Notes under the pieces: model-generated
Told to the model about the DNA's origin: nothing
What the model saw: the letters and a program-made list of their open reading frames with translations, nothing else
The model's database searches: none
In this document: in pieces, positions 10,101 through 18,100 of the stretch
Layout: each line of letters opens with the position of its first letter
Position numbering within the stretch: the stretch's first letter is position 1
Made by a program: the position numbers and the translations under genes
Assembly (NCBI RefSeq): GCF_021215455.1
Contig: NZ_JAJPWV010000002.1
Span: 558,001 to 622,000 of the forward strand
DNA length: 64,000 nt
Source of the DNA: Mucilaginibacter roseus
GTDB taxonomy: Bacteria > Bacteroidota > Bacteroidia > Sphingobacteriales > Sphingobacteriaceae
Direction of reading: 5' to 3'

Positions 10101-10513
10101 GCACGGGCACAGCGGCATTGCGCAGCAGCGTTGTTGAAGCCGACGAGTTTACCGCCGTTACAGGCTTTACCAGCAAAGAGGCAGACGGCACAAAATACTT
10201 GGTGTTCCCTGCAACAACGGGCAGTTTTAAAGCGGGTAAATTTGATGGCACAGGCATTAAAGCGCTTCAATTTAACGGTGTAGGCAATGGTACGTCAGCA
10301 AGCTATACCATCACCATTTACAACGGTAAAGGCGGTGTTAAGCTGGGCAGCGGAAGCATAAACTTTGCAGCTGGCAACCAGGCAGCAACGGCTACCATAC
10401 CTTTAACAAAAGCGGTTACCCCTGCCCTGCGCGATTACTACATTGAAGTGAAGCAAACTGCGGCAGTTAAAAACCCGCCTTTGCTTAAATCAATACGGTT
10501 TGTGCCTTTGTAG
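7124..10513 (+). CDS. ThuA / PQQ glucose-dehydrogenase-like / PKD / cytochrome c / carbohydrate-binding fusion
   Basis: 1129 residues from a GTG at 7124, chosen because it opens a clean membrane/lipoprotein-type leader (VKSTFYLRL... IVLFLCG); a frame extends upstream but runs through the terminator and the preceding gene. Domains in order: ThuA-like glutamine-amidotransferase fold (about 25-240; FVGIHAASD, GHTDESY); soluble glucose-dehydrogenase-type propeller (about 258-705; CCHTGGSIAFG, NRNPYRISID); a PKD-type beta domain (about 712-800); a class I cytochrome c with heme site C875-K-A-C878-H879; and a C-terminal CBM6-like beta-sandwich (about 973-1129). Known relatives are exported sugar-oxidation proteins. 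The fusion implies substrate binding, oxidation and heme electron transfer in one polypeptide. Substrate unknown. Confidence 0.87.
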   Translation: MKSTFYLRLSGFATLGICIVLFLCGRMAPKPKVLVFAKTAGFHHSSIPKGLAAVMKLGAENNFDVDTTTNANAFTEANLKKYAAVVFLSTTGDVLNQYQEADFERYIQAGGGFVGIHAASDTEYGWGWYGRLVGGYFKSHPAPQQAVLNVVDKNHPSTKQLPDTWTRTDEWYNFKKLNPDVKVLITIDEKSYKGGENGDKHPMAWYHNFDGGRAFYTELGHTDESYADPQYLQHILGGIKYAIGDANAIDYSKAKTQRTPEANRFVKRVLTEGTLYEPTEMAILPNFDILVAQRRGELMKFDAVKKTVKQVGYLNVYFKTKVPNVNSEEGLLGIAADPNYASNHFIYMYYSPAGDESIDRLSRFVFKGDTLDNSSEKVILEVKTQREICCHTGGSIAFGKDDNLYVSAGDNSTPFDEPGQKYPTHSFGPMDDRPGHEQYDARRSAGNTNDLRGKILRIKLNADGSYDIPEGNLFPKGTAKTRPEIYVMGNRNPYRISIDKKTGYLYWGEVGPDANVDSIGTRGPRGYDEVNQARKAGNFGWPFFVGDNYAYNIHNYETNENAAPADPAKPMNNSRNNTGLNELPPAQPAYIWYPYAQSPDFPELGSGGRTAMTGPVYHSTDYLPATRYPSYYDGKLIIYDFVRGWIKAVSQTPAGDVDKIEPFVDGMKFNSMIDMEAGPDGRIYVLEYGNGWFNKNPDAAISRIDYLAGNRPPAINTFKVNKTSGSTPLTITVTVKATDPEKDALTYVWHIGAVKKTTKVPLLKHVVAKAGEYDISVDVIDTKKASTTSNTITVYAGNVQPTVAVNVSGNRSFYFPGKPVNYKVSVQDKDAPVNLSNLYVTANMIKGRDMAGANLGHQVVQATTIGKNIMLTLDCKACHKENETSIGPSFVKVAQKYKDSRNANTHLVSKIIKGGAGVWGEVAMPAHPSLKEDDAKLIVGWIRSLADDNKPKSLPANGSVTPSAQDAQKQDMLYTIQANYTDAGANGVRPLSGTGTAALRSSVVEADEFTAVTGFTSKEADGTKYLVFPATTGSFKAGKFDGTGIKALQFNGVGNGTSASYTITIYNGKGGVKLGSGSINFAAGNQAATATIPLTKAVTPALRDYYIEVKQTAAVKNPPLLKSIRFVPL

Positions 10514-10532
10514 GGATGAAACCACAACAGAC

Positions 10533-10568
10533 AAAAACGCCTTGCTAAAAAGCAGGGCGTTTTTGTTT
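10533..10568. terminator. Bidirectional intrinsic terminator
   Basis: AAAAACGCCTTGCT (10533-10546) pairs with AGCAGGGCGTTTTT (10551-10564), with one T-G wobble and a 4-base loop. A-tract and T-tract flanks let it serve both the plus-strand fusion gene and the convergent L,D-transpeptidase gene, whose stop codon starts at its right edge. Confidence 0.85.
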
Positions 10569-11325
10569 AGTTAAAAATGTAGTCTCCAGCGGGATTGATC
10601 CTTATCGCCAACTCCTGTTGCCTTGCGTTGAACTGATTATATCCCTTTTTGAGTTTATCCCAAAAAGCGATGATGTTTTTATCCGAAGCATAGGGTGAGG
10701 AGATACGGTCAGCTGAAATACTGTCGAACTTATACGGAAATATATAGACCGGGATTTTATGCTGCCCGCTTTGGTAGGCTTGTAATGCCAGCACGTATAT
10801 TTCCTTGATATAATCGTCGGTGACGGGCAAACAACCAACGGTAACACATTTGCCATGTATAAAAATATCTCCGCCGGGATTAGCCTTTCCGCTCCTGATC
10901 TTGTCAGCAGCATTTGGATAATTTAAGCCTAACGACAAGTAATAAGCGCTCGCCGGATTAAACCTATCTATATAATAAAAGCCTTCAGGTACCTGCCCAT
11001 CACCACTACGGCGCTTGGGCCCCAGCACGCCCGACATAGAACAAACGCTGTAGGTTTTAAATTTACGATATTTTGCCTCGGCAGGCGCTTTAATATAAAC
11101 CGTAAGATGCTGCTCAGTTTTGAAAGCAGTTATCAAAATATTGATTCCATTGAGCGACAAGCCATAAGGCTTAAGCTTTTCGTTCAGTAACTTTTCCTTA
11201 TCGTTATAAGCCTGCTTAACACGCGCGCTACGTTTTTGGTCGCGCATAAAAGCTGCGTCATCAGTAAATGAGGTGAATGCTGTTGATAGTACTACTACGG
11301 TGATAATTAAGGCAAGGCGTGTCAT
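10567..11325 (-). CDS. Exported L,D-transpeptidase (YkuD-type murein-modifying) protein
   Basis: 252 residues with an N-terminal signal sequence (MTRLALIITVVVLSTAFTSF). The YkuD catalytic signature is visible: H157-G158 in FIHGKC and the nucleophile C165 in the V-T-V-G-C motif. SMSGVLGPKRRSGDGQVPEGFYYID around 96-120 is the conserved region before the active site in ErfK/YafK-type proteins. The family forms 3-3 peptidoglycan cross-links or attaches proteins to peptidoglycan in the periplasm. The sequence is closest in layout to the YafK-type L,D-transpeptidase subgroup, so the exact activity (cross-linking or cleavage) is open. It is monocistronic, convergent with the plus-strand fusion gene and divided from it by a bidirectional terminator. 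Confidence 0.88.
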   Translation of the reverse strand: MTRLALIITVVVLSTAFTSFTDDAAFMRDQKRSARVKQAYNDKEKLLNEKLKPYGLSLNGINILITAFKTEQHLTVYIKAPAEAKYRKFKTYSVCSMSGVLGPKRRSGDGQVPEGFYYIDRFNPASAYYLSLGLNYPNAADKIRSGKANPGGDIFIHGKCVTVGCLPVTDDYIKEIYVLALQAYQSGQHKIPVYIFPYKFDSISADRISSPYASDKNIIAFWDKLKKGYNQFNARQQELAIRINPAGDYIFN

Positions 11326-11371
11326 TATATAAATTTACATAATAACGGCGCCCCATACCTAAAATTATAGT

Positions 11372-12322
11372 TTAAACTAAATAGTTAGTAGTCTGCTTAT
11401 TTAACCACTCGTACAAGCGGTCAACGTCCTCTTTTTTAAATAGTTCGGTACCGTGGTTCATGGTAGCAGCGCTGCCACAGGCTATACCCATACGTACCAT
11501 ATGGCCTAAATCGTAATTATTAACACAGCCGTACACCATACCGGCCACCATACTGTCACCGGCGCCTACAGTACTGCGTTTTTTTACTGATGGTGCATTT
11601 ACAAACTCAGCATAATCCCGGGTTACTACATAGGCGCCCTGTGGCCCCATTGATACTACTACTATACCGCATTTATCTTTGTTGACAATGATACGGGCTG
11701 CTTCCTCAATCGCGTCGTTATCCTCGGCTTCTATACCGGTAAGTTTTCGCAATTCATTTTGGTTGGGCTTAAGCAGATAGATGCCTTCTTCAATGGCCTG
11801 CTCCAGCGCTTCGCCCGAGGTATCCACCACCAGCCTTGCGTCTTCCTGACGGGCGATGCGGGCTATCCGGGCTAAAAAGTCGGTGCTCACCCCTTTGGGT
11901 ATGCTTCCGCTGGCCACAATGTAGCTGGCTTTGGGAGCCATTTGCTTTACGGCTTTTAAAACCCTCTCTTCTTCGCCTTCTACCAGCGCGGGCGCGGGCA
12001 TACCAAAACGTAACTGTTCATTAGTGGCGCGGTTTACCACGATAAAGTTCTCGCGGGTAAGGTTAACCGTTTCTATCGGGTGCTGCTCAATCTGCTCCTT
12101 ATGCAATAGCTCCTGCAATAATTTACCGCTAAGCCCACCTGAGGTAAACACCGCAGTGGAAGTTAAGCCTAATCTCCTTAAAGCACGTGATACATTAATA
12201 CCGCCGCCGCCCGGTTCAAACTTAGGTTCGGCGCAATCCAACTTATGTTCTGCAATAACTTTATCAACTGATGTGCTTTTATCTATTGTAGGGCTTAACG
12301 TTAGTGTTAAAATATGCTTCAT
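11372..12322 (-). CDS. pfkB: 6-phosphofructokinase, PfkB family
   Basis: 316 residues. The opening MKHILTLTLSPTIDKS and FEPGGGGINVSRALRRLG match the minor phosphofructokinase Pfk-2 more closely than fructose-1-phosphate kinase or ribokinase. The ribokinase-family C-terminal signature is intact: S-T-V-G-A-G-D-S at 250-257, with D256 as catalytic base and the G-A-G anion hole. KPNQNELRKLTG (185-196) is the second family motif. The enzyme phosphorylates fructose 6-phosphate to fructose 1,6-bisphosphate with ATP in glycolysis; tagatose 6-phosphate or 1-phosphofructose kinase activity is possible because the subfamilies are close. A consensus-like -7 box lies about 40 bases upstream. The gene stands alone between a minus-strand transpeptidase and the divergent TauE gene. 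Confidence 0.88.
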   Translation of the reverse strand: MKHILTLTLSPTIDKSTSVDKVIAEHKLDCAEPKFEPGGGGINVSRALRRLGLTSTAVFTSGGLSGKLLQELLHKEQIEQHPIETVNLTRENFIVVNRATNEQLRFGMPAPALVEGEEERVLKAVKQMAPKASYIVASGSIPKGVSTDFLARIARIARQEDARLVVDTSGEALEQAIEEGIYLLKPNQNELRKLTGIEAEDNDAIEEAARIIVNKDKCGIVVVSMGPQGAYVVTRDYAEFVNAPSVKKRSTVGAGDSMVAGMVYGCVNNYDLGHMVRMGIACGSAATMNHGTELFKKEDVDRLYEWLNKQTTNYLV

Positions 12323-12358
12323 AACAGGGGTATGTTATTTCCTAAAAAAATTAAGCCG

Positions 12359-12395
12359 CAAAGATACGCATCATCGCGCTTAATAAATGTTCAAA
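12359..12395 (-). promoter_or_regulatory. Probable pfkB promoter
   Basis: On the minus strand a TATCTTTG box (12366-12359) fits the Bacteroidota -7 consensus TAnnTTTG. A TTTG (12395-12392) lies 25 bases upstream, slightly longer than the usual 17-23. The predicted start of transcription is about 30 bases before the pfkB ATG. Confidence 0.45.
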
Positions 12396-12468
12396 CTGCC
12401 TTTTTAATGGTATTCTAACATCCACCCTGCTTTAAAAACTGTACTTTTACGGCTCGAAAGAGTTGACT

Positions 12469-13305
12469 ATGACTGTACTTACATTTACCCTGATATTGTT
12501 GGCGGGAGCTTATGCCGCCGGCTTATTAGGCTCATTAACAGGCCTTGGCGGCGGCTTTGTGGTGATACCACTGCTTACCCTCGCGCTTGGCGTTGATATA
12601 CATTATGCCATAGGCGCATCGCTGGTATCGGCTATTGCTACATCATCGGGCTCGGCGGCGGCTTATGTAAAAGAAGGCATTACCAATATGCGGCTGGGCA
12701 TCTTTTTAGAGATTGCAACTACCATCGGCGCGTTTACCGGTGCGGTATTGGCGGCGTTTATTCCGGCGCATTTTATAGCGATACTTTTTGGAACGGTACT
12801 TATCTGTTCAGCTATTATATCCCTCAAGAAAAAATCAAACGAAGTAAACCTTAAAAAAAGCTACCTGGCCGAAAAACTGAAACTTGATGGTAATTTCCCG
12901 GAAGCCGGCGGCTTTGTAGCTTATCGGGTTGTTAACGTAGTGGGTGGCTTCGGGATGATGATAGTAGCCGGCATCATATCAGGTATATTAGGCATAGGCT
13001 CGGGCGCTTTAAAAGTGGTTGCGATGGATGGAGTTATGCGCATACCCTTCAAAGTATCAACCACTACCAGTAATTTCATGATAGGTGTAACCGCCGCGGC
13101 CAGTGCTGTGGTTTACCTGCAACGCGGTTATATTGATCCGGCTATTTGTATGCCGGTGGTTATTGGCGTAGTACTGGGTGCTTTAAGTGGCTCTAAAATA
13201 CTAGTGCGCACCGCATCAGCGGCATGGCTTAAATATTTGTTTGCAGGCATAATTTTAATACTGGCTATACAGATGATCTACAACGGAATATTAGGAAGGG
13301 TTTAA
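12469..13305 (+). CDS. TauE/SafE family membrane exporter (sulfite/anion permease)
   Basis: 278 residues from the ATG at 12469; a TTG two codons earlier is less likely. About eight transmembrane segments in two repeats. Each repeat carries the family glycine-rich motif: GSLTGLGGGFVVIPLL at about 21-36, and GILGIGSGALKVVAM at about 175-190, the typical G-x-G-G-G and G-x-G-S-G pore loops. The family moves sulfite, sulfoacetate or related anions across the inner membrane. The next gene, a DUF1634 protein, starts 4 bases after its stop; this pairing recurs with TauE/SafE genes and suggests an accessory subunit. The substrate is not determinable here. Confidence 0.88.
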   Translation: MTVLTFTLILLAGAYAAGLLGSLTGLGGGFVVIPLLTLALGVDIHYAIGASLVSAIATSSGSAAAYVKEGITNMRLGIFLEIATTIGAFTGAVLAAFIPAHFIAILFGTVLICSAIISLKKKSNEVNLKKSYLAEKLKLDGNFPEAGGFVAYRVVNVVGGFGMMIVAGIISGILGIGSGALKVVAMDGVMRIPFKVSTTTSNFMIGVTAAASAVVYLQRGYIDPAICMPVVIGVVLGALSGSKILVRTASAAWLKYLFAGIILILAIQMIYNGILGRV

Positions 13306-13309
13306 ACAG

Positions 13310-13669
13310 ATGAAGATACAAGTAATAATAGGCCAGTTGTTGCGCATAGGTGTGTTCACATCAATAGGCATAGCTTTTTTAGGCGGAATAATATACCTTA
13401 CCCGCCATGGGCACGAGATGGTTGATTACGCTACGTTTAAAGGCGTGCCCGACTATGTGAAGCCCGGCAATCTTTTCAGCAGTGTGTTTGAACTGCGCGG
13501 CCGTGCCATTGTTCAGGTTGGTATTATACTGTTGATAGCCACGCCGGTGGTGAGGCTTATATTTTCAGCCATCGGCTTTGCCGCCGAAAAGGATTACCGC
13601 TACATGTTCGTCACCCTGTTGGTGCTGGGCATCATCCTGTTCAGTATGCTTACCGGTAAGGCGGGCTAA
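13310..13669 (+). CDS. DUF1634 membrane protein, partner of the TauE/SafE permease
   Basis: 119 residues with three predicted membrane helices: around 8-28 (RIGVFTSIGIAFLGGIIYL), 65-85 (AIVQVGIILLIATPVVRLI) and 97-115 (MFVTLLVLGIILFSML). Size and layout match DUF1634, a family found almost always directly after TauE/SafE genes. The sequence between helices 1 and 2 (about residues 28-62) is soluble. The function is unknown; a role as small subunit or regulator of the permease is inferred only from the 4-base spacing to the upstream gene. Confidence 0.8.
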   Translation: MKIQVIIGQLLRIGVFTSIGIAFLGGIIYLTRHGHEMVDYATFKGVPDYVKPGNLFSSVFELRGRAIVQVGIILLIATPVVRLIFSAIGFAAEKDYRYMFVTLLVLGIILFSMLTGKAG

Positions 13670-13708
13670 TTTAGCGTGGTATGTAATTTGATTGTATGAT
13701 GGATAGTT

Positions 13709-13924
13709 ATGAAACGCGTCCATGTAGAATCGTCAGCCCTTGAAAGTGTTGGTTATGATGCCGAAAACCAGGTGCTCGAACTGGAGTTCAGAGATAATGG
13801 CGGCATCTGGCAATACTTTAACTTTAAGCCGGCGGCATTTAAAAAATTCGCTAACGCTACTTCGTTAGGCCGCTACTTTGTAAAAAAGATAAAAGGTAAG
13901 TACAAAGAACAGCGCGTTCCTTAA
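13709..13924 (+). CDS. KTSC domain protein
   Basis: 71 residues, essentially one KTSC domain. Recognisable pieces are VESSALESVGYDAENQVLELEF (about 5-26), then a W-Q-Y-F-N-F segment near 34 and a YFVKKIKGKY tail. In family members the final motif reads K-T-S-C-like; here it is K-I-K-G, a diverged version. These small cytoplasmic proteins are often described as RNA-polymerase- or lysyl-tRNA-synthetase-associated in fusions, but the free-standing form has no established role. Its last three bases overlap the stop of the convergent TonB-type receptor gene. Confidence 0.78.
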   Translation: MKRVHVESSALESVGYDAENQVLELEFRDNGGIWQYFNFKPAAFKKFANATSLGRYFVKKIKGKYKEQRVP

Positions 13925-16365
13925 TTTTCATTACTGCTGCCCCCCATTCTTGATACTTCTTCAGCCGAACCGCCGGTACGTTTACGGGCCGCTTTTAACG
14001 AGTTGTTGCCAAAACGGTAGGTGAAGGTTGCGGTAACAAATCGCGTTCCCGGTTTTTCGCGCCCACGCATGTTGAGGTTCATAAAGCGCGTATCGTAACG
14101 GTCAATCTGCGTGTTAAAAATATCGCTCATGGCCAACCTGATGGTACCCATATCGTGCAGAATTACGTGGCTCATACCGGCGCTGAAATAGTATTGCTCA
14201 CGATAGTTTTTTATGCCGAAGTACGTAGGCGTTTCGTAATTGGCGTTAACCTCGGCCTTAAACTTATCCGTTATACTGAATGATTGGTTTACCTGCGTCA
14301 GGAAATCATAAGCATGTTTATTAGCAGCACCGGCTTCCTTGTAAAAGTATCGACTGTGGCTTAGCTCAACATAATTAGTTATTTGCCACCATGGCGTAAT
14401 ATCAAAGGGAGCAGTTATTTCCAGGCCATATACATGCCGGTTGGCCACGTTGCTTTTAGTGGTAGTATAAACCCCGGTAGCGTTGTTCTGCTCGTAAATG
14501 GTGGTATAAAAATCATTCGTTACACTAAAACTTAAGGCCGCTTTGAACTTGATGAGATAGGTATCGGCCAACTCAACCGAGCTAACATATTGTGGTTTTA
14601 AAAATGGATTACCAGTACTGAAGGCATAAGGATCAATATATGCTACAAAGGGATTCAGATCCTGATAGTTTGGCCGCCCGATACGGCGATTGTATGACAG
14701 CGTAAACTGATGCTCCTCTCCTACGCTACGTATGAGCTGAATACTCGGGAATAGATTGAAGTACGAAGTATCGGCCACCCGGTTTGGATTGTACGATCTG
14801 CGGTTAGCATGCGTTTGCTCAGCACGTAGGCCGGCAGTAACGTCTGTTGAGCCGATCTTGGTATGCAGGTTTATATATCCGGCCTCAATACGCTCTTTGT
14901 AAACAAAATGATCGGTAAGGTTGGGTACCAATTGTGAAGTACCGTTTACCTGCTCACTGAAATCAATACGGTTATCGCTGTTTACCTTGCTCACTTTTAC
15001 ACCGGCATCAACACTGGTGTTGGGTGAAACTACCCGCGTATAATCCACCTTTGCCGAATACACATTGATATCGGCAGGCGAATAAACATCGTAAAAAAGC
15101 GGGTCGCGCACTACGGCACCAGCCGGGTTAAAAAAATCATTACGCAGGTTTTCGTCTGAGCGACGGTTATAGTCAGACAAGTCCAGGTCAGCCGATAGCA
15201 CATGTTTGTTATCTGCACCGAATGAACCCTTGTAGTTGATGTTATAATTCAAATTATAGATCGTCCTGTCTATTCCTGATCGGGTGGTGATTGTTGAATC
15301 CGGCACGCCATTGTTGGCAATGTAAGTGGTATTGCGCTTGTCAATATCAGCCGGTGTGGCATAACCGTGTACAATAAAGCCCAGATTCTGTTTGGGCGAT
15401 AAAGTCCAATCCGCGCCGGTATTAAAGGTATAACTTTTCAGCTTAGTAGTTCCCTTGTAACGCATTCGGTAATCAGATACGTTGGGGCCAACATTGATCA
15501 AACGGTCAACATCCCAGAAACGCGGTATTTCATTGGCTGCAAACACATAGCTGCCAAACAGGTTAACTTTTTTTGATCGGTAATTGAGGTTTATCACCGA
15601 ATTAAACTTATAATTTTCGCCTACGGCTACGCTTTGCGATACACCTATGCGCCAGCCCAAATCACGGTTTTTCTTCAACACGATATTGATAAGTCCGCCG
15701 CCTGCGGCATCGTACTTGGCGGATGGATTAGCAATCAGTTCAACAGAATTTACCATGCTGCTCTGGTAGCTTTTTAACAGCTCGGCCAGTTGCTCGCCGG
15801 TTAGCTGAGTAACTTTGCCGTTTATAGCAATTAATGCTTTTTGCCCGCCTTTGAATAGCACATCCTCGCCTGATACCTTTACGCCCGGCGCGTTGCGCAA
15901 AACATCCAGCATGTTATTACCTGCCGACACAATGCTTTTTTCAACGTTGATTACCGTTTTATCCGGACGAACCTCTACAAAGTCCTTTTTGGCGGTAACC
16001 TTTACTTCCTTAAGCTGGTAATTAAGGGGGATCAACTTAACATCCGGCGTTTTTATATTTCCTGTATTTTCGCCTATTACATATTGAACCGTGTAAAAAC
16101 GGTTGTACCCCACCTTACTTATAGAGATGAAATATTTACCCGGCTTTATGCTTCTGAATTCAAAAAAACCGTTTTTATCGCTTATGGTGGTGGCAATAAG
16201 TGCCGAGTCGGGGTGATTTAGCAGTTTTACCGTTGCCGCGTCTGCGGGTTGTAGGGCTTCGGTAAGCACTTTGCCCTCTATCACTTTTGTACCCGTTTGC
16301 GCCCGGCTTTCAATGCAAGCAAAACTCAATACAAAAAGCAGTAAGGCCCGGGTCAGTTTATCCAT
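13921..16365 (-). CDS. TonB-dependent-receptor-like outer-membrane protein with carboxypeptidase-regulatory domain
   Basis: 814 residues with a signal peptide (cleavage near ESRAQ at 20-24). Residues about 27-110 form a carboxypeptidase-D regulatory-like domain (VIEGKVLTEALQPADAATV, FEFRSIKPGKYFISI). A plug-like domain follows (about 130-235; NMLDVLRNAPGVKV, ALIAINGKV, SVELIANPSAKYDAAGGGLINI). The remainder is a long beta-barrel ending in an aromatic-rich strand and a charged C-terminal tail of about 25 residues. This is the usual architecture of the Bacteroidota outer-membrane beta-barrel 3 family. No SusD-like partner or obvious TonB box is next to it, so the substrate is unknown and TonB dependence is inferred. 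Convergent with the KTSC gene, with overlapping stop codons. Confidence 0.85.
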   Translation of the reverse strand: MDKLTRALLLFVLSFACIESRAQTGTKVIEGKVLTEALQPADAATVKLLNHPDSALIATTISDKNGFFEFRSIKPGKYFISISKVGYNRFYTVQYVIGENTGNIKTPDVKLIPLNYQLKEVKVTAKKDFVEVRPDKTVINVEKSIVSAGNNMLDVLRNAPGVKVSGEDVLFKGGQKALIAINGKVTQLTGEQLAELLKSYQSSMVNSVELIANPSAKYDAAGGGLINIVLKKNRDLGWRIGVSQSVAVGENYKFNSVINLNYRSKKVNLFGSYVFAANEIPRFWDVDRLINVGPNVSDYRMRYKGTTKLKSYTFNTGADWTLSPKQNLGFIVHGYATPADIDKRNTTYIANNGVPDSTITTRSGIDRTIYNLNYNINYKGSFGADNKHVLSADLDLSDYNRRSDENLRNDFFNPAGAVVRDPLFYDVYSPADINVYSAKVDYTRVVSPNTSVDAGVKVSKVNSDNRIDFSEQVNGTSQLVPNLTDHFVYKERIEAGYINLHTKIGSTDVTAGLRAEQTHANRRSYNPNRVADTSYFNLFPSIQLIRSVGEEHQFTLSYNRRIGRPNYQDLNPFVAYIDPYAFSTGNPFLKPQYVSSVELADTYLIKFKAALSFSVTNDFYTTIYEQNNATGVYTTTKSNVANRHVYGLEITAPFDITPWWQITNYVELSHSRYFYKEAGAANKHAYDFLTQVNQSFSITDKFKAEVNANYETPTYFGIKNYREQYYFSAGMSHVILHDMGTIRLAMSDIFNTQIDRYDTRFMNLNMRGREKPGTRFVTATFTYRFGNNSLKAARKRTGGSAEEVSRMGGSSNEN

Positions 16366-16526
16366 TAATCAGCAGAAAGAAAACTAGCTTAAACCATCTG
16401 GCAATAAAAATCGGTGATGGTATCACAATAATAACCTTTTTACGGTAAAGCCGAAAATATGTTGCCGCAAATAGCGGCATAAATTGGTGTTTTATTAGCT
16501 TTGCTTTTTAGCAATAGCAAATTTGT

Positions 16527-17831
16527 ATGACTGCATTTCAAAGATATTTAACCCTTGTAATACTGAGTTTAACCACCTTAACAGCATTTGGGCAGGCAGA
16601 GCCCGAGCACATTAAAAAAGCCACACAGTTTTTTATCAGGCAATACAATACCGGCCATCCGGACAGCGTGTACGCGCGTTTTGGTTCCGAGATGAAAGCA
16701 GCACTTACTGCCGAGCAATTTCGCAGTACTACCATCCAGTTAAAAAATCAACTGGGCATGCTAAAAAGTGCTGACTTTTTGAAGATGGAAAATAACGTAG
16801 GGGTTTATAAGGCTAACTTTGAAAAGGCTACGTTTACCCTCAATGTTGCCGTAAACGCGCAAAACCAATACATGGGTTTATTGCTGCGCCCTTACGAGCC
16901 AACGCCGGGCGATACACAAAAACAAGAAAGCGTTATTGATGCCTCCCTCATGGAGTCGCCTTACACTTTGAAAACGTTTTCGGGCAGTATAGCGGGCTCA
17001 CTGGTTAAGCCTAAAACCGAAGGAAAAATGCCGTTGGTGCTCATTATAGCAGGTTCAGGCCCAACTGACCGTGATGGTAATGGCGCTAAGCTTGGCTTAA
17101 ACACAAATGCTTATTTACAACTGGCTAATGAACTGGGTAAAAAAGGTATAGCTACTTTACGTTATGATAAACGCCTGATCGGCCAGTCGGTTAGTACGAC
17201 CAAGGAATCGGAGCTGAAGTTTGAGGATATGGTAGAAGATGCCATGGGCCTGATTAATGATATAAATGATAAGGGCGAGTTTTCAAAAATAATTGTTTTA
17301 GGCCATAGCGAAGGGTCACTGGTAGGTATGCTTGCCGCTAATGACGCGCCGGTTAAAGCCTTTATATCAGTTGCAGGAGCCGGAGACCCTGCCGAAAAAA
17401 TACTTACCGAGCAAATGAAAAGTCAGCCGGCTTACATTGCCAATGGATTTAAACGCGTGCTCGACAGCCTGAAACGCGGCAAAACCACACCGAACGTTGA
17501 CGCCTCGCTGTATGCAGTAGCGCGCCCGAGCATTCAAAACTACATCATGTCGTGGTGCAGGTATGATCCGCAACGCGAAATCAAAAAACTTAAAATGCCC
17601 GTGCTGATTGTACAGGGAACAACGGATTTGCAGGTGCCGGTAGCACAGGCCGAAAAGTTAAAGAAAGCCAAGTCAGACGCGCAGTTGCTTATAATCCCCG
17701 AGATGAACCATGTGCTTAAAGCCGCGCCTGCAGATACCAAGCAGAACATGGCTACATACAATAATCCGGATTTACCGTTGAAGCCTGAATTGGTTAACGG
17801 TATTGTGGACTTTGTAGGTAAGGTAAAGTAG
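16527..17831 (+). CDS. Exported alpha/beta hydrolase with N-terminal DUF3887-like domain
   Basis: 434 residues. A signal peptide (MTAFQRYLTLVILSLTTLTAFG) is followed by a small alpha+beta domain (about 25-125) of the DUF3887 type, and then an alpha/beta hydrolase. The hydrolase has the oxyanion-hole motif IIAGSGPTDRDGN (about 173-185), nucleophile S261 in G-H-S-E-G, the acid in GTTDLQVP and a late catalytic histidine in EMNHVLK. It is expected to be a periplasmic esterase or peptidase-like hydrolase; no substrate can be assigned. The -7-like box TAGCTTTG lies about 25 bases before the ATG but has no well-spaced -33 element. A dispersed repeat starts 23 bases after the stop. Confidence 0.83.
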   Translation: MTAFQRYLTLVILSLTTLTAFGQAEPEHIKKATQFFIRQYNTGHPDSVYARFGSEMKAALTAEQFRSTTIQLKNQLGMLKSADFLKMENNVGVYKANFEKATFTLNVAVNAQNQYMGLLLRPYEPTPGDTQKQESVIDASLMESPYTLKTFSGSIAGSLVKPKTEGKMPLVLIIAGSGPTDRDGNGAKLGLNTNAYLQLANELGKKGIATLRYDKRLIGQSVSTTKESELKFEDMVEDAMGLINDINDKGEFSKIIVLGHSEGSLVGMLAANDAPVKAFISVAGAGDPAEKILTEQMKSQPAYIANGFKRVLDSLKRGKTTPNVDASLYAVARPSIQNYIMSWCRYDPQREIKKLKMPVLIVQGTTDLQVPVAQAEKLKKAKSDAQLLIIPEMNHVLKAAPADTKQNMATYNNPDLPLKPELVNGIVDFVGKVK

Positions 17832-17854
17832 TGGATTCTTAATACTTTTTATAA

Positions 17855-18005
17855 ACTTCTTTTGTGCGAACAAAAGAAGCAATACTAAGCGTTAGCGATC
17901 TCATGAGCACTACAAAAAATAAAAACACGGCAAATAACTCGCCGGCTGTTTAATTTTCTATCAAAGTTAATGCATCCACCTGCTATCCGAAAATTAAGAG
18001 GCCGG
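17855..18005. repeat. Dispersed structured repeat, family R1 (copy A)
   Basis: About 151 bases nearly matched by a second copy at 37752-37904. Shared blocks include a left palindrome (TTCTTTTG..gcgA.CAAAAGAA), TAGCGATCTCATGAG, AATAACTCGCCGGC and a right inverted pair (CCGGC..TTAATTTTC with GAAAATTAAGAGGCCGG). It holds no reading frame of note. It lies between the alpha/beta hydrolase and DinB genes. Confidence 0.8.
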
Positions 18006-18068
18006 TAATATATATTATTAACGGCACTGTCGCATATCAGTCTTACTTAGTCATTACCTTTTTTAAAA

Positions 18069-18099
18069 GCCCTCTCCTTTGGAGAGGGTTGGGTGAGGT
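18069..18099. repeat. Short palindromic intergenic repeat, GAGGG type
   Basis: CCCTCTCC TTT GGAGAGGG followed by TTGGGTGAGGT. The same theme (CCTCC...GGAGG with a trailing TTGGGTGGG or GGACTTT) recurs in other gaps of this window at about 28886, 38168, 39228 and 42895. This copy sits just after the 3' end of the DinB gene and might also act as a terminator stem. Confidence 0.65.
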
Positions 18100-18100
18100 C

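Noticed and set aside
11931..12383. Plus-strand frame of 150 codons opposite pfkB
   Set aside because: It is antisense to an intact PfkB coding frame, and its composition is that of a shadow frame.
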